Virus record (IMG/VR): IMGVR_UViG_3300027499_000005
Location: 1 to 64,000 of that record
Direction: 5' to 3' (one strand)
Source: a virus
DNA length: 64,000 nucleotides
Below, piece by piece: positions 32,380-41,999 of the stretch; position 1 is the stretch's first letter; each line of letters starts with the position of its first letter. The notes under the pieces are model-generated. The model made no database searches, was not told the origin of the DNA, and saw only the letters and a list, made by a program, of their open reading frames with translations. The position numbers were made by a program, and so were the translations under genes.

Positions 32380-33879
32380 ATGTCAGGATTCGCCCACAAA
32401 ACTTACGGTACTGTCCAAATCGGCGGTCCTAATACTTCCTTTGATGAAATAAGAGTTGCAGAGCTTACACCTGTTGCTCAATGTGATTACGCATACGGCA
32501 TAAATACCGATGTTGTAAATACAATCACATTTGCTGGCGGGACCGTAACGCACGAAAACGGTATGGCTTCTGTCAATACTGGTACAGGTTCAACTGGTAT
32601 CGCTGATGTTTCTTTGCGCCGTATCTTAAAGTATCGTGCTGGCGTTGGATCTTTGTCCAGAGCTACTGCTATGTTTGACACGCCTATCGCAAACACGACA
32701 CAACTTGTTGGTCCCTCTAATGCGGAGTGTGGTTATTTCTTTGGATACACGGGAACAAACTTTGGCATTTTTCACTTTGAAAGAGGACAGAGAGAGATAA
32801 GAAAACTAACAGTCTCTACTGGTGCTGGAACAGGGTTGGTTACTGTAACTTTGGATGGTGTATCGGTACAAGTTCCTGTCACTGGTGGTAGCAACGTCAA
32901 TCGCACTTCCTACGAGTTGGCACGATACGATTATTCAAATGTTGGCGATGGTTGGTTGGCAGACGCTATTGATGGTACTGTGTTCTTTTTGTCTTCCCGG
33001 CCAAGTTCTCACACCGGTTCTTACTCGGTAAGCGATAACTCTATTACTGGATCGTTTAGTTCCATTACTGCTGGTAGCGGTAGTTCTGTTGCATTTATTC
33101 CGCAAAGCACTTGGAACATAGACAAAATGGATGGTACCGGACAAAGCAGAATGGTATTGAATCCCCAGAAAGGCAACGTCTACCAAATAGGGTTTCAATA
33201 CCTTGGATTCGGAAATGCGTTCTTCTCTATTGAAGATAGCAAAACAGGTAGACCTGCACCAGTTCATATGATTGAGAACACAAACAACCGTACAACGCCT
33301 GTATTGAAGAACCCGCAAGTAACTTCCAGAGTCGTTGCTATTAACAATGGCAATACTTCAAACTTGTCAATCAAAACTGTTAGTATGGCGAACTTTACAG
33401 AAGGTAAAGCAGTAAAACTTGATCCAAGATACTCACATTCTTTCAACTATTCCGCCGTTAATACTGCTGGTGCTTTTCAGCCAATCGGTGCGTTAAAAGT
33501 CAATAGAGTATTCAACAGCCTAACCTGTTTTGGTGAAATGGATTTGTTGAGAGTTGGCGCTTCAAATGAAAGTACTTCCAAGAATCTAACCATCGCCTTG
33601 TACAAAGGTGTCAGAATAAATGGAAACGTAAACTTTCAATATGTAAGTCAAAACAACAGTATTGTATCGTATGCTATCCTTACACCGGGAACAGATACCA
33701 TCACTACAAACGGGGCTGTTCCATTTTTGATTTTCCAAGTAGGCTCAAATAACGCTACTTCAATAGACATAATACCGGATGATTTTATTATCGCAGCAGG
33801 AGAAGTAGTTGTTGTAGCCGTATCTACTACTGGTCCAGTAAGCGGTGACTTTACAGTAAACTGGTATGAGCAACAATAA
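32380..33879 (+). CDS. Virion structural protein, fibre or capsid-decoration type
   Basis: 499 residues from ATG 32380. Rich in Ser, Thr, Gly, Asn and Val with beta-strand patterns throughout, few Cys, as typical for exterior virion proteins. No enzyme motif. The C-terminal part (TIALYKGVRINGNVNFQYVS...NNATSIDIIPDDFIIAAGEVVVVAVS) looks like a jelly-roll domain. Together with the next gene it probably forms a head or tail appendage. Confidence 0.65.
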   Translation: MSGFAHKTYGTVQIGGPNTSFDEIRVAELTPVAQCDYAYGINTDVVNTITFAGGTVTHENGMASVNTGTGSTGIADVSLRRILKYRAGVGSLSRATAMFDTPIANTTQLVGPSNAECGYFFGYTGTNFGIFHFERGQREIRKLTVSTGAGTGLVTVTLDGVSVQVPVTGGSNVNRTSYELARYDYSNVGDGWLADAIDGTVFFLSSRPSSHTGSYSVSDNSITGSFSSITAGSGSSVAFIPQSTWNIDKMDGTGQSRMVLNPQKGNVYQIGFQYLGFGNAFFSIEDSKTGRPAPVHMIENTNNRTTPVLKNPQVTSRVVAINNGNTSNLSIKTVSMANFTEGKAVKLDPRYSHSFNYSAVNTAGAFQPIGALKVNRVFNSLTCFGEMDLLRVGASNESTSKNLTIALYKGVRINGNVNFQYVSQNNSIVSYAILTPGTDTITTNGAVPFLIFQVGSNNATSIDIIPDDFIIAAGEVVVVAVSTTGPVSGDFTVNWYEQQ

Positions 33880-33890
33880 AGAGGTAACAA

Positions 33891-34289
33891 ATGTCAGCAA
33901 ACTTCCATTACAACTCTGGCGTCTACGCAGTCGGTCAATACCAAATGAGCGCAAAGCCTTATGCGACAGGTTCGCTCGCTGTTACTTCTGGAACTCCGTT
34001 AGAGGTTAGTTTCCCATTTGTCACAAAGTTTGTCACAATCAAGAACTCCACAACAGGATCTAACTCTACTATGCGCGTTGGATTTTCGGCAAATGGCGTA
34101 AACGGAACAAACTATTACACTTTGGAAAACGGCGAAAGTTACACAGCAGACCTTCGCGTTGTCTCTGTATTCTTACGCGGTGATGTTGCGCCTTGTACTG
34201 CGACAGTTATTGCGGGACTCACTGGTATTCAGTCTGAACTTCGTGATACATCTGGGCCTAACTATTCTGGTTCAGTAGGCGTCGGCTGA
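33891..34289 (+). CDS. Small virion structural protein
   Basis: 132 residues from ATG 33891 behind AAAGAGGTAACAA. Gly/Ser/Thr-rich, beta pattern (LEVSFPFVTKFVTIKNSTTG, YTADLRVVSVFLRGDV). Ends SGSVGVG. Such small proteins often decorate capsids or make fibre tips. Confidence 0.62.
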   Translation: MSANFHYNSGVYAVGQYQMSAKPYATGSLAVTSGTPLEVSFPFVTKFVTIKNSTTGSNSTMRVGFSANGVNGTNYYTLENGESYTADLRVVSVFLRGDVAPCTATVIAGLTGIQSELRDTSGPNYSGSVGVG

Positions 34290-34313
34290 TTATTGATTAT
34301 CTGTCTTTCAGAA

Positions 34314-34323
34314 CTACTTATAG
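34314..34323 (+). promoter_or_regulatory. CTACTTATAG motif (candidate late promoter variant)
   Basis: One mismatch from CTATTTAT, 18 bases before ATG 34342. Confidence 0.4.
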
Positions 34324-34341
34324 TGTTATAAAGGGCAGACA

Positions 34342-35814
34342 ATGAGAATAATCATCGGAGAAAGATGGACTGGAAAATACAAAAAGTCCATTGACTGCAA
34401 CAATCCAAAAGGCTTTTCGCAAAAGGCTCATTGTGCCGGTCGCAAGGCTCGTCAGGCTGGTCGTGACACGAAATCCGAACCGGTTGATGAAGAAATAATG
34501 CCTGTTAGTTTCGATGATGATCAATACTACTTTCCCGAAGAGATAGAAGATGCTCCTCCGGTTCAAGTCTACGATGAAGAACTTGACCGGTGCGCTCGTA
34601 TTGCAAAAAGAAAATACAAAGTTTGGCCTTCCGCCTATGCTTCTGGTGCAGCCGTCAAATGTCGTCAAGGCAAGATTTGGAAGGATGTCAAAGAAGAGAT
34701 CGAAGAAGAGAAGGAATACAAGCCAAGATTTGATCGCGAGGAGAAGGAAGGTCTTCACGGTTGGTTCGCTCGCAACCGTGGCAAAGGATGGGTCAACTGC
34801 CGCACAGGAGGCCCCTGTGGACGCGAGAGCGCCGATGAGGGGGGCAAGTACCCTGCCTGTCGTCCGACGCTCGCACAATGCAAATCAGCGGGTCGTGGAC
34901 CTCTTCGCAAAAAGAAAAGCTCCAAGCCTATTTCTTGGACGCCAAAAAAGGAATCAGTCGAAATGGACATTCATAACTTGATCTTGGAAGAGTTCCGAAA
35001 TGTAAAGTTGGAGCTTATGTCGGAAGGAACCAGATACCATGTCGAAACCAAGACATCACTTTACAACCCAATCTATCGTCCCGGTTCTAAGTGCTTTACA
35101 CGCCTTATGTCAGAAGCTCGTCAACTAAAGAAGCTCGGACATTCATTTACAGCCGAGGAAGAAGAACTATTAGAAACTGATTGTGGAAAATATGGAATGT
35201 ATGAAGGCGAAAGAGTTCCTTTGGATGTTCCAATGATCGAAGAAGATCAAATCCCTCCAGAGCTTGCCGATCTTGCTAAGAAAGAAAGCGGTATTGCTGC
35301 TAGCCAAATCGAAAAAGCAGCTTCTGCATTAGACGCTTTGATTGGTGGGGCAAAAACTCAACAACTTCAGCAGTTAGCAACCGCTATCAAGCAACCCACT
35401 AGTTCGGACGCCCAACAGCTTAAGATGGGCGGCGATTTCTCTCAGGTTGATCCAAAACAGTTTTTGAGTTATTACCTAACATCTAGAAAGATAAAGCCAG
35501 AAACTTTAGGTCTAAAACCAGAACAACTTACAGAAGCGGAATACAAAGGCAAACAAGTGCCACTTGGCAAACCACAACGCGGTGGATCCAAGAAGTTTTA
35601 TGTTTATGTAAAAGACGGCGACAGAGTAAAGAAGATTTCCTTTGGAGATCCAAACCTTTCGGTCAAAGTTGGTGATCCAAAGCGTCGTGCTTCTTTCGTT
35701 GCTCGCCATAACTGCAAGGAGAAAAATGATCGTCTTACTGCTGGTTATTGGGCTTGTCGTATTGGCAGATACCCTCATCTAACAGGTGCAAAGCAAAGGT
35801 ATACTTGGTGGTAA
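34342..35814 (+). CDS. Multi-module Cys/Lys-rich virion-type protein (DUF5872-like modules)
   Basis: 490 residues. Modules in order: KYKKSIDCNNPKGFSQKAHC (about 13-32), DRCARIAKRKYKVWPSAYAS with GAAVKCRQGKIW (about 82-114), GLHGWFARNRGKGWVNCRTG with PCGRES and KYPACRPT (about 138-180), a tag-like MDIHNLILEEFRNVKLELMS at 208, and C-terminal RASFVARHNCKEKNDRLTAG with YWACRIGRY. The middle modules resemble DUF5872 of giant viruses and phages. High Lys/Arg and paired Cys suggest DNA-associated virion protein. An old fusion at residue 208 is likely. Confidence 0.62.
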   Translation: MRIIIGERWTGKYKKSIDCNNPKGFSQKAHCAGRKARQAGRDTKSEPVDEEIMPVSFDDDQYYFPEEIEDAPPVQVYDEELDRCARIAKRKYKVWPSAYASGAAVKCRQGKIWKDVKEEIEEEKEYKPRFDREEKEGLHGWFARNRGKGWVNCRTGGPCGRESADEGGKYPACRPTLAQCKSAGRGPLRKKKSSKPISWTPKKESVEMDIHNLILEEFRNVKLELMSEGTRYHVETKTSLYNPIYRPGSKCFTRLMSEARQLKKLGHSFTAEEEELLETDCGKYGMYEGERVPLDVPMIEEDQIPPELADLAKKESGIAASQIEKAASALDALIGGAKTQQLQQLATAIKQPTSSDAQQLKMGGDFSQVDPKQFLSYYLTSRKIKPETLGLKPEQLTEAEYKGKQVPLGKPQRGGSKKFYVYVKDGDRVKKISFGDPNLSVKVGDPKRRASFVARHNCKEKNDRLTAGYWACRIGRYPHLTGAKQRYTWW

Positions 35815-35815
35815 G

Positions 35816-36088
35816 ATGAGATTTCCTTTCTCTGAAAAACAACTATCCGAGAATAGATACCGTCGCGTCTTTGATGAAGCTATAGATTCTAATGAACTTA
35901 TCTGGCATCGTGACAGAGAAGACAGGATCGTAAAGATTATCGAAGGAAAAGGATGGGGCTTGCAACTAGATAATCAAATGCCATTTATGTTGCAAGAAGG
36001 AAAAAACTATGTTATTCCAAAAGAACAATGGCATCGCGTCATAAAAGGTGACGGAAAACTTATTATAGAAATACAAAAAGTTTTATAA
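35816..36088 (+). CDS. Small cupin-fold protein
   Basis: 90 residues; ATG 35816 follows GGTGGTAAG at the end of the previous gene. LSENRYRRVFDEA at the N-terminus is tag-like. The rest matches a single cupin barrel: FMLQEGKNYVIPKEQWHRVI with the typical G-x5-P and H, then GKLIIEIQ. Cupins bind small ligands or metals; only one His is seen. Role unknown. Confidence 0.6.
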   Translation: MRFPFSEKQLSENRYRRVFDEAIDSNELIWHRDREDRIVKIIEGKGWGLQLDNQMPFMLQEGKNYVIPKEQWHRVIKGDGKLIIEIQKVL

Positions 36089-36101
36089 AGGATCATTAGT
36101 A

Positions 36102-38858
36102 ATGTCTCTTCGTATCAATATTGGCCGACAAAATCTGAAAGAAGCTAAACAGCTTATTCTTGAGTTCTCTGAAGCTCAGAAAAAAGAGCTTATGGCTATC
36201 GAAAATCAGTTTACAGTTTCATATGAAATCGAACTAGAAAGTCGTGGTAGCATGTTTTCTGGTGACGGTGGAGGTGGAAACGCCGAAGAGGAATACGAGA
36301 GGGCCAAAGAATCTGCCCAAGAACAATACAGAGAAGCAAAAGAAACAGAAAGACTAGAAGATGCATGGTGGCAATACGATGATGCTGTAAATCGTGGATC
36401 ACATAGCGGCCCTCACGACGCAGCCAAAAACGTTCTTGAGTATCTTTGTAATGAAGGAGATCTCGACGGTGTAAGTGCATCTGTTGATTTATCATCAGAT
36501 ACATTTTTGGCAGAAGTATGTATCTTTCTTATTGGGTGTGAAGTACAATCTGACGTTGCACAAGCGTTTCATAAAGATCTAATAAAACAACTGGACATTC
36601 ATGGAACTAACTTGCTTTTGCAACTTGCAAGAAAATACGAAGATCTCGGTGAGAAACTTCGTGGTCCTGTAAACCTTGCTGCTGGTATAGCTTTGTCTAC
36701 AGGCAAAATAAAATCACAAATCACCGATCCTCTTGGAATCGAGACTTACCAGATTGCTGATTATCTTGTTGCTGGCAAGATTCCATCTGACTTGCTAGAT
36801 CCCGGTACCCAAGCGAACATAATGGCAGAAGGTATGAAAGAGTTCATCTCCCGTTATTATTTTGATCTTGGAGGATCCTTCGAAATAAACCTAGGTTATG
36901 AGGCCGAAGAAGTAAACTTCGCTGAGCCTACCTTCAGGGAACTTTGTTCTGCTCTCAATCTTTCGAATAGCTACGAAGCTTTGTTCGAAAGAGGTGCTAG
37001 GTATCTGAACAACACTCTAGCTGATGGAAGCGAAACATTATTGGAAGTTTGTGAAATACTAGGTAGAAATGCTAGGTTTGCAAAGAATAGTCCTACAAAA
37101 GTAAATCTTGTGCGATCAATCAACCAGAATGTAGGACTCCCGCTTTATAGCTCTATTGATGATTTTGTTGATGAAATGATGAACATGTGGGAAAGAGAGA
37201 ATAGCCTAGAAGATTTTTATGATCGCTACGGGTACCCTGTTGATGACTCGGATGAGCAGTATCTCGCAGAGACATACTCTGATACAGTTAGTCGATACCT
37301 ACCAAGATTTTACAAGAGATTTGGTAAAGAACTGAAGTTCGAATCTGATGGTTCTCTTGACACCCAGCGAGGTTTGGAGTTCTCTTGTGAGACTTACCTA
37401 GACGGACTTCAGGAAGCAATGGACTTCTTGGATCTTTTCTTCACTGACTACGATGATCAAGATTTCTTGTATCTTTCCGAAAAGACAGGTATGCACATCA
37501 ACATTGGTCATAAGTCTGTTGGTAACGGCGAAGAGGCAGATTTTAATCTAATCAAAGGATTCTTGTATCTAAGCGAAGATGTTGATGATGCTTCTAAACG
37601 CTTGGGTGCAGGGAAAGTTGCAAGAGCTAGAAAGGGACTTCCAACTTCTAGAATAAACTCTAGATGGGCAGGTGCGATAGCACCAACAACAAAGCTTGGT
37701 GAGGTTGCTCAGGAAGCAAAGGCTAGAGTACTTGCAGACTACATTGCAGATGCCAGCCACTTGTCGGGCAAGATGAGTCCGTTCTACAAAAAAGGAAAAG
37801 GATTCGATGTTGCCGAGATTGGTAATGACTTCCTTGATTCTCTAAAGACCGGCGAAATGTCAATGATCGAAAAGCTATTCAGTGATTCTCTTTATGGTAA
37901 AGCTGCTGATCTTGGTTCGAAGAGTGTCGGCTTTAACATCAACTATTCACGCGGAAAGTTTGGAGATGACGACATCAAATACGTCGAGTTCAGATTCCCC
38001 GGTCACCAGATTGATGTAGAAGCAGCCAAAGATTTGACTTTGTACTATGCTTTCTTGGTTCGACACATGGTTGACAAATCCTACATGAGAGAAGATTACA
38101 CCAAGAAGTTGGTTGCTCTTCTCAGTAGATCAGCAGAAGCAATGTTACCAACAGGCGACCAGCTAAACATGGTTCTCAAGCCTGGAAATCTAATCTTCGT
38201 TGACACACGCCGCCCAGCAGAGGGAATAGACGATTTGGTTGAGATGGTGGATAACATGACAGCATTAAAAGACTACTTGTTGTTCGCAAATGAACCAGAT
38301 CCAAACATCAAAAATACGAATGTGTTTCAGATTCCTTTAAAAAAGCTTCGTCTTTCTGCTAGAATAGATCGTACAACAGTCGGACCATTTATTATGGCTT
38401 ACTGTAAGCTAAAAGGAGAACCTATTTTTGAGTGGAAAGACTACGGACTCAGAATGCCTAGTGTATTTAGTCGTGGTGGTTGGAGTTCGACACCAGCTAT
38501 AATAACTGAAGTTTCTGGCGAAGGAGCTACTGCCAAAGTAAAGATTGAGTTGTATACGTTATCAACTGACAGCGGAGAAATACCACCAGAATACACAGGT
38601 AATGACTATCTCTTATCAACTCCAGACTATTCTCCCGTCAAAGTTATTCGCTTGACCGGCACCCTGACTGGTGCTGACATTATAAGCTTACTAACTTCGA
38701 AGTCTGGGCTGATGTCGAGCATGTATCCAACTAGAAAAGGTAATGTGTCTGCTGACCATTTCACGAAAGTTTCTAAGATCGCTAAAGAACTCAAGCAGTT
38801 CTTCGATCAAAACAATGGTGAAGTACCATTGACTCCTAATGCTGGGGATTTACGATGA
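36102..38858 (+). CDS. Large virion-type protein with amidoligase-like fold
   Basis: 918 residues from ATG 36102. The N-terminus (INIGRQNLKEAKQLILEFSE) is tag-like. Elements of amidoligase or glutamate-ligase folds are visible: VSYEIELES near residue 34, TGMHINIGH near 462, and YVEFRFPGH near 629 followed by helical LYYAFLVRHMVD. In known amidoligases the matching strands bind ATP-Mg and amino-acid or peptide substrates. The N-terminal 300 residues and the C-terminus are unrecognised. A peptide-bond-forming enzyme in the virion or a scaffold are alternatives. Confidence 0.5.
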   Translation: MSLRINIGRQNLKEAKQLILEFSEAQKKELMAIENQFTVSYEIELESRGSMFSGDGGGGNAEEEYERAKESAQEQYREAKETERLEDAWWQYDDAVNRGSHSGPHDAAKNVLEYLCNEGDLDGVSASVDLSSDTFLAEVCIFLIGCEVQSDVAQAFHKDLIKQLDIHGTNLLLQLARKYEDLGEKLRGPVNLAAGIALSTGKIKSQITDPLGIETYQIADYLVAGKIPSDLLDPGTQANIMAEGMKEFISRYYFDLGGSFEINLGYEAEEVNFAEPTFRELCSALNLSNSYEALFERGARYLNNTLADGSETLLEVCEILGRNARFAKNSPTKVNLVRSINQNVGLPLYSSIDDFVDEMMNMWERENSLEDFYDRYGYPVDDSDEQYLAETYSDTVSRYLPRFYKRFGKELKFESDGSLDTQRGLEFSCETYLDGLQEAMDFLDLFFTDYDDQDFLYLSEKTGMHINIGHKSVGNGEEADFNLIKGFLYLSEDVDDASKRLGAGKVARARKGLPTSRINSRWAGAIAPTTKLGEVAQEAKARVLADYIADASHLSGKMSPFYKKGKGFDVAEIGNDFLDSLKTGEMSMIEKLFSDSLYGKAADLGSKSVGFNINYSRGKFGDDDIKYVEFRFPGHQIDVEAAKDLTLYYAFLVRHMVDKSYMREDYTKKLVALLSRSAEAMLPTGDQLNMVLKPGNLIFVDTRRPAEGIDDLVEMVDNMTALKDYLLFANEPDPNIKNTNVFQIPLKKLRLSARIDRTTVGPFIMAYCKLKGEPIFEWKDYGLRMPSVFSRGGWSSTPAIITEVSGEGATAKVKIELYTLSTDSGEIPPEYTGNDYLLSTPDYSPVKVIRLTGTLTGADIISLLTSKSGLMSSMYPTRKGNVSADHFTKVSKIAKELKQFFDQNNGEVPLTPNAGDLR

Positions 38859-39217
38859 TAAACGCTAAGAACTATAAAGAAATCTTGTTATCTTTCCCCG
38901 GTGAAGGACAACAGAGAATCGCAGAGAGTACCGAAAAGCTAAAAGAAGAGATTTATAAGTCTGGCGAAGTTCCAGCAGCCTACTCATCTACTTCTTATAA
39001 ACACCAGCCCTATGAAGCTCTAGTCACAGCTATGCACGATATGGTGGATAACTTTCTAAAACGTGTCAGAGCCGACATGGATAGCAATAATCTAGCTCCA
39101 GAAGATGTTGACTTTCTACTTACTGATGTAATAGAAAGGATGCAGAGCCAAGTAGATTATGCTAGATCTACCATTTCGGCCATATATGCTAAGAAAACCG
39201 ATGAAGGCACTCCATAA
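38855..39217 (+). CDS. Hypothetical helical protein
   Basis: 120 residues from ATG 38855, overlapping the previous stop by ATGA. Helical, with MHDMVDNFLKRVRADMDSNN and VIERMQSQVDYARSTISAIY. Possibly works with the large protein before it. No family recognised. Confidence 0.6.
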   Translation: MINAKNYKEILLSFPGEGQQRIAESTEKLKEEIYKSGEVPAAYSSTSYKHQPYEALVTAMHDMVDNFLKRVRADMDSNNLAPEDVDFLLTDVIERMQSQVDYARSTISAIYAKKTDEGTP

Positions 39218-39230
39218 AACATTCGGAAAA

Positions 39231-39434
39231 ATGAAGGATTTCCAGATCGGAGATCTAGTGTGGTGGACTGACCTCAAGAAAATAAAGAAAAGAACGGTTG
39301 GAATCATCCACGAAATCAAAAAAGAGCTAAAAGGCGGTCGAGAAGTCTTGATCGCTAAGGTCTATTGCGTCGAAACTCAAGAATACAAGCAGATTCTTCT
39401 CGCAATACTACATAAAGTAGAAGACGAAAACTAG
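39231..39434 (+). CDS. GDLV-motif small barrel protein
   Basis: 67 residues; ATG 39231 follows CGGAAAA (ATG 39201 is an alternative). KDFQIGDLVWWTDLKKIKKR, VGIIHEIKKELKGGREVLI, AKVYCVETQEYK. The phage family with GDLVWW and GIIxxIxxE is widespread beside structural genes. It is related in pattern to the KGDL array proteins but lies in the late region. Confidence 0.65.
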   Translation: MKDFQIGDLVWWTDLKKIKKRTVGIIHEIKKELKGGREVLIAKVYCVETQEYKQILLAILHKVEDEN

Positions 39435-39462
39435 TTATACAGGTATTTTGGAGATTTTTCGA

Positions 39463-40161
39463 ATGGGTTTTAAGATTTACAACTATTCTCCGAACAAGTT
39501 CAGAGGCATGATCAAGCTTTTGAGAATGTTTTTGCCTTTTGCAAAGGAAGAACTTGGATTCGATAAGGATCCTGTCATAAAACTGCTTGATCGCGAGCTA
39601 GATAAGGCAGAAATCCTCGGAAAAACAGCTTTTTACGACCCAGAAAAGATGATTATTTCGGTTTATACGCACGGAAGGCACCCAAAAGACATTATGAGAT
39701 CGATTGCACATGAACTAGTGCATCATTTGCAAGCTTGTCGTGGTGATTTAGGGAATGGTGAAGAAACCGATCCCGGTTATGCACTCAAAAATGATCATTT
39801 AGCCGAAATGGAACGTGAAGCATATGAACAAGGCAATATGTGTTTCAGGAAATGGGAGGATTTGTACAAACAAGATCCAGAATCCATGAAGTCTTACTTA
39901 ACAAAAGTAGATTTCGAACAACAAGAACTACAGGAGAAGCCTATGAAACCATTAAATGAATGGAAAAACGAAGAAATCTTCGGAATGCTTATGGAACGCT
40001 TTGTTCCAGAAGGTAAAAAGTACTCTTCTAAGGAAGAACTTGCTTCTATGATGCCACCAAAAGATAAAGTCACCCAAGCTGACGTATTAAAGGCCCGTGG
40101 AGCTATCGAAGAAGAGCAAGAAGATGAAGAACTTCTTGAGATTGTAGACGAAGAAGAGTGA
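39463..40161 (+). CDS. Zinc metallopeptidase-like protein (HExxH)
   Basis: 232 residues. ATG 39463 follows TTTTGGAG; the in-frame TTG at 39448 overlaps that site. RSIAHELVHHLQACRG at about 80-95 holds HExxH plus a second His, and HLAEMEREAYEQGN (about 112-125) offers the third, acidic ligand. The C-terminal 70 residues are acidic and hold EIFGMLMERFVPEGK. A virion maturation or host-protein-cleaving role is possible. Known in cyanophages and similar phages only as putative peptidase. Confidence 0.72.
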   Translation: MGFKIYNYSPNKFRGMIKLLRMFLPFAKEELGFDKDPVIKLLDRELDKAEILGKTAFYDPEKMIISVYTHGRHPKDIMRSIAHELVHHLQACRGDLGNGEETDPGYALKNDHLAEMEREAYEQGNMCFRKWEDLYKQDPESMKSYLTKVDFEQQELQEKPMKPLNEWKNEEIFGMLMERFVPEGKKYSSKEELASMMPPKDKVTQADVLKARGAIEEEQEDEELLEIVDEEE

Positions 40162-40170
40162 TAATCTAAT

Positions 40171-41769
40171 ATGGCTATTTCAGTACCTCCGTTTTACAGA
40201 CTAACGATATTAAGTTCATCTGATAACTTTTCGAATACAAATACTAGTATTTTTGCTTCGGGTTCATATGCTACTAATGGATTCGGTACTGATGCTTTGT
40301 CATCATCTTTCACTTTTAATGCTAGCCAAGGTGCTTTTACGGCATCACAAGGTGGCTACTACCACGTTATCCTCAACACGATTATGGGACCGGGTGGAGG
40401 CGTTTCGGATTCTGACAGAACTATAAGATTCTATAAGAATGAATCTACGCAAGTGTATGGAGCAACCATAGCATATGACTATGGTGATTATCCCACCGGT
40501 ATTGAGAGAACATTTAATGCCGTTGTCAGTATGTCTGCTGGTGATGGGCTAAAGTTTAGTTCACAAGCCGGTACTACTGCTGCTAACAACTACCTGTCCG
40601 GTACGACTGTTATAATCAAGAAGATTGAATCTGATTTTGCTTGGGCCTCTCGATTAACAAACTCTACCGCAATCACTGGAGATGAAACAGGCTATCTTGT
40701 AGGAACTGTCGGAACGTCATTCGAAACGGCTTCTAGTGGCGTATCTATCACAACTGGTAGTAATGGATTTTTTACAGTTAGTAGCACGGGCAGCTACTAC
40801 ATGTTCTATACAAATACTATTGATGATGCTACAACCGGCGCTCAATGGATGACAGAATCAGTGAATGTGGATTTCGGTGGCGGATTCATGACAGTAGCTC
40901 AGAGAATCCTCTCTTTGCCTGCTGCTACTTCTGTTGACGAGAGAACGTTCACGTTTTTTGCCAATCTTGATGGTAATGATGTTCCAGTTCCAGCAAAGAT
41001 TCAAATCAAAACTGATACGAACGGTGCTTCTGGTTATACTTCTCGTGTCGGTAACAGTTTTGCAGTTATTAAAACGCCACAGCAAGCTCAGTTTCAGTTA
41101 GTTTGTAACGATGTTAGTTCAAGTCTAATATCAACTTCTTCTACTCCAACTAACATATTGTCGTCGAACTTTATGTCGGGTTCCGTTGATAACGCTACAC
41201 CGGGATCTTCTTCAATACCTCTCGGTATGACCTTTTCCACTTCAAGCGGCATCATTACGGTTGCTAGTGGCGGTTTTTATCACTTAACTTATGTACCAAA
41301 GTTTAGTAACAATGGCACAACGGACGCAACTGTCCTGTTTACTATTCGCAAAAACAGTACAAACTGTACTGATGGTACTTTGCTACATTCTGTCACTACG
41401 ACTGTTGGTAACTCCACAGATCCAATCGATTATGTACTCACGACTATCGTAAGTGCTTCTGCAAACGATACGCTCTCTATCTGTGCGCGGGATACTTCTG
41501 GAACTGCCAAGGTTTTTGCAGAGACACCTAGCTACTTTAATATCTATAGGATTGATTCCTATGTTCCAGACCCTATTCCAACGGGCGCTTATATCTATAC
41601 ACAAAGTTTAGGTAGCACACCCTACGGTGCTAACTACAATATTAATACATACTCAAAGTCTAACCAATACGATAGAAACGCCGAGCAGGTACCTTTCTTT
41701 TTGGGAACTCCCGGTGTTCTAAGTTTGAGAGGAAGGTCAACAACCGGTTCGGTAACCTCGACCGGCTGA
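40171..41769 (+). CDS. Fibre protein with three C1q-like domains
   Basis: 532 residues from ATG 40171. Three consecutive domains each end with the C1q/TNF-like signature: FTASQGGYYHVILNTIM (about 52), FTVSSTGSYYMFYTNTI (about 205), ITVASGGFYHLTYVPKF (about 365), followed by RFYKN or TIRKN. C1q-like trimers occur in phage fibres that bind surface sugars. The C-terminal 60 residues are Tyr/Gly-rich (GAYIYTQSLGSTPYGANYN). Confidence 0.72.
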   Translation: MAISVPPFYRLTILSSSDNFSNTNTSIFASGSYATNGFGTDALSSSFTFNASQGAFTASQGGYYHVILNTIMGPGGGVSDSDRTIRFYKNESTQVYGATIAYDYGDYPTGIERTFNAVVSMSAGDGLKFSSQAGTTAANNYLSGTTVIIKKIESDFAWASRLTNSTAITGDETGYLVGTVGTSFETASSGVSITTGSNGFFTVSSTGSYYMFYTNTIDDATTGAQWMTESVNVDFGGGFMTVAQRILSLPAATSVDERTFTFFANLDGNDVPVPAKIQIKTDTNGASGYTSRVGNSFAVIKTPQQAQFQLVCNDVSSSLISTSSTPTNILSSNFMSGSVDNATPGSSSIPLGMTFSTSSGIITVASGGFYHLTYVPKFSNNGTTDATVLFTIRKNSTNCTDGTLLHSVTTTVGNSTDPIDYVLTTIVSASANDTLSICARDTSGTAKVFAETPSYFNIYRIDSYVPDPIPTGAYIYTQSLGSTPYGANYNINTYSKSNQYDRNAEQVPFFLGTPGVLSLRGRSTTGSVTSTG

Positions 41770-41772
41770 CCA

Positions 41773-41781
41773 CTATTTATC
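41773..41781 (+). promoter_or_regulatory. CTATTTATC motif (candidate late promoter)
   Basis: 14 bases before ATG 41796, with the ribosome site AAAGGAG directly after it. Confidence 0.5.
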
Positions 41782-41795
41782 TAAAGGAGTTTATT

Positions 41796-41999
41796 ATGGG
41801 ACGAAAGAAGAGAAGGATGTTTTTGGCTGGACTAGCTGCCAGAAGCGAAGAAGTGGTAGCACCAGTTGCTGCTCCTACTCCAGAGGTTGTTGTAGAACAA
41901 CCAGTTGTAGCAGCAGAACCAGTTCCTGTTGTCGAAGTAGAAGAACCAGTTGCTGCTAAACCAGTAGCTAAAGTAACCAAAGCTGTCAAAGCTAAGTGA
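41796..41999 (+). CDS. Pro/Val/Ala/Glu-rich linker protein
   Basis: 67 residues. A basic start MGRKKRRMFLAGLAARSEE, then low-complexity repeats of VVA/PVP/VEEPVAAKPVA and a basic end. Likely extended. It overlaps the next frame's upstream part. Could tether or neutralise DNA; function unknown. Confidence 0.55.
   Translation: MGRKKRRMFLAGLAARSEEVVAPVAAPTPEVVVEQPVVAAEPVPVVEVEEPVAAKPVAKVTKAVKAK

Noticed and set aside
38855-39434. Fusion of the 38855 gene with the GDLV protein at 39231
   Set aside because: The frames differ and the first gene has a clean TAA before the second start.
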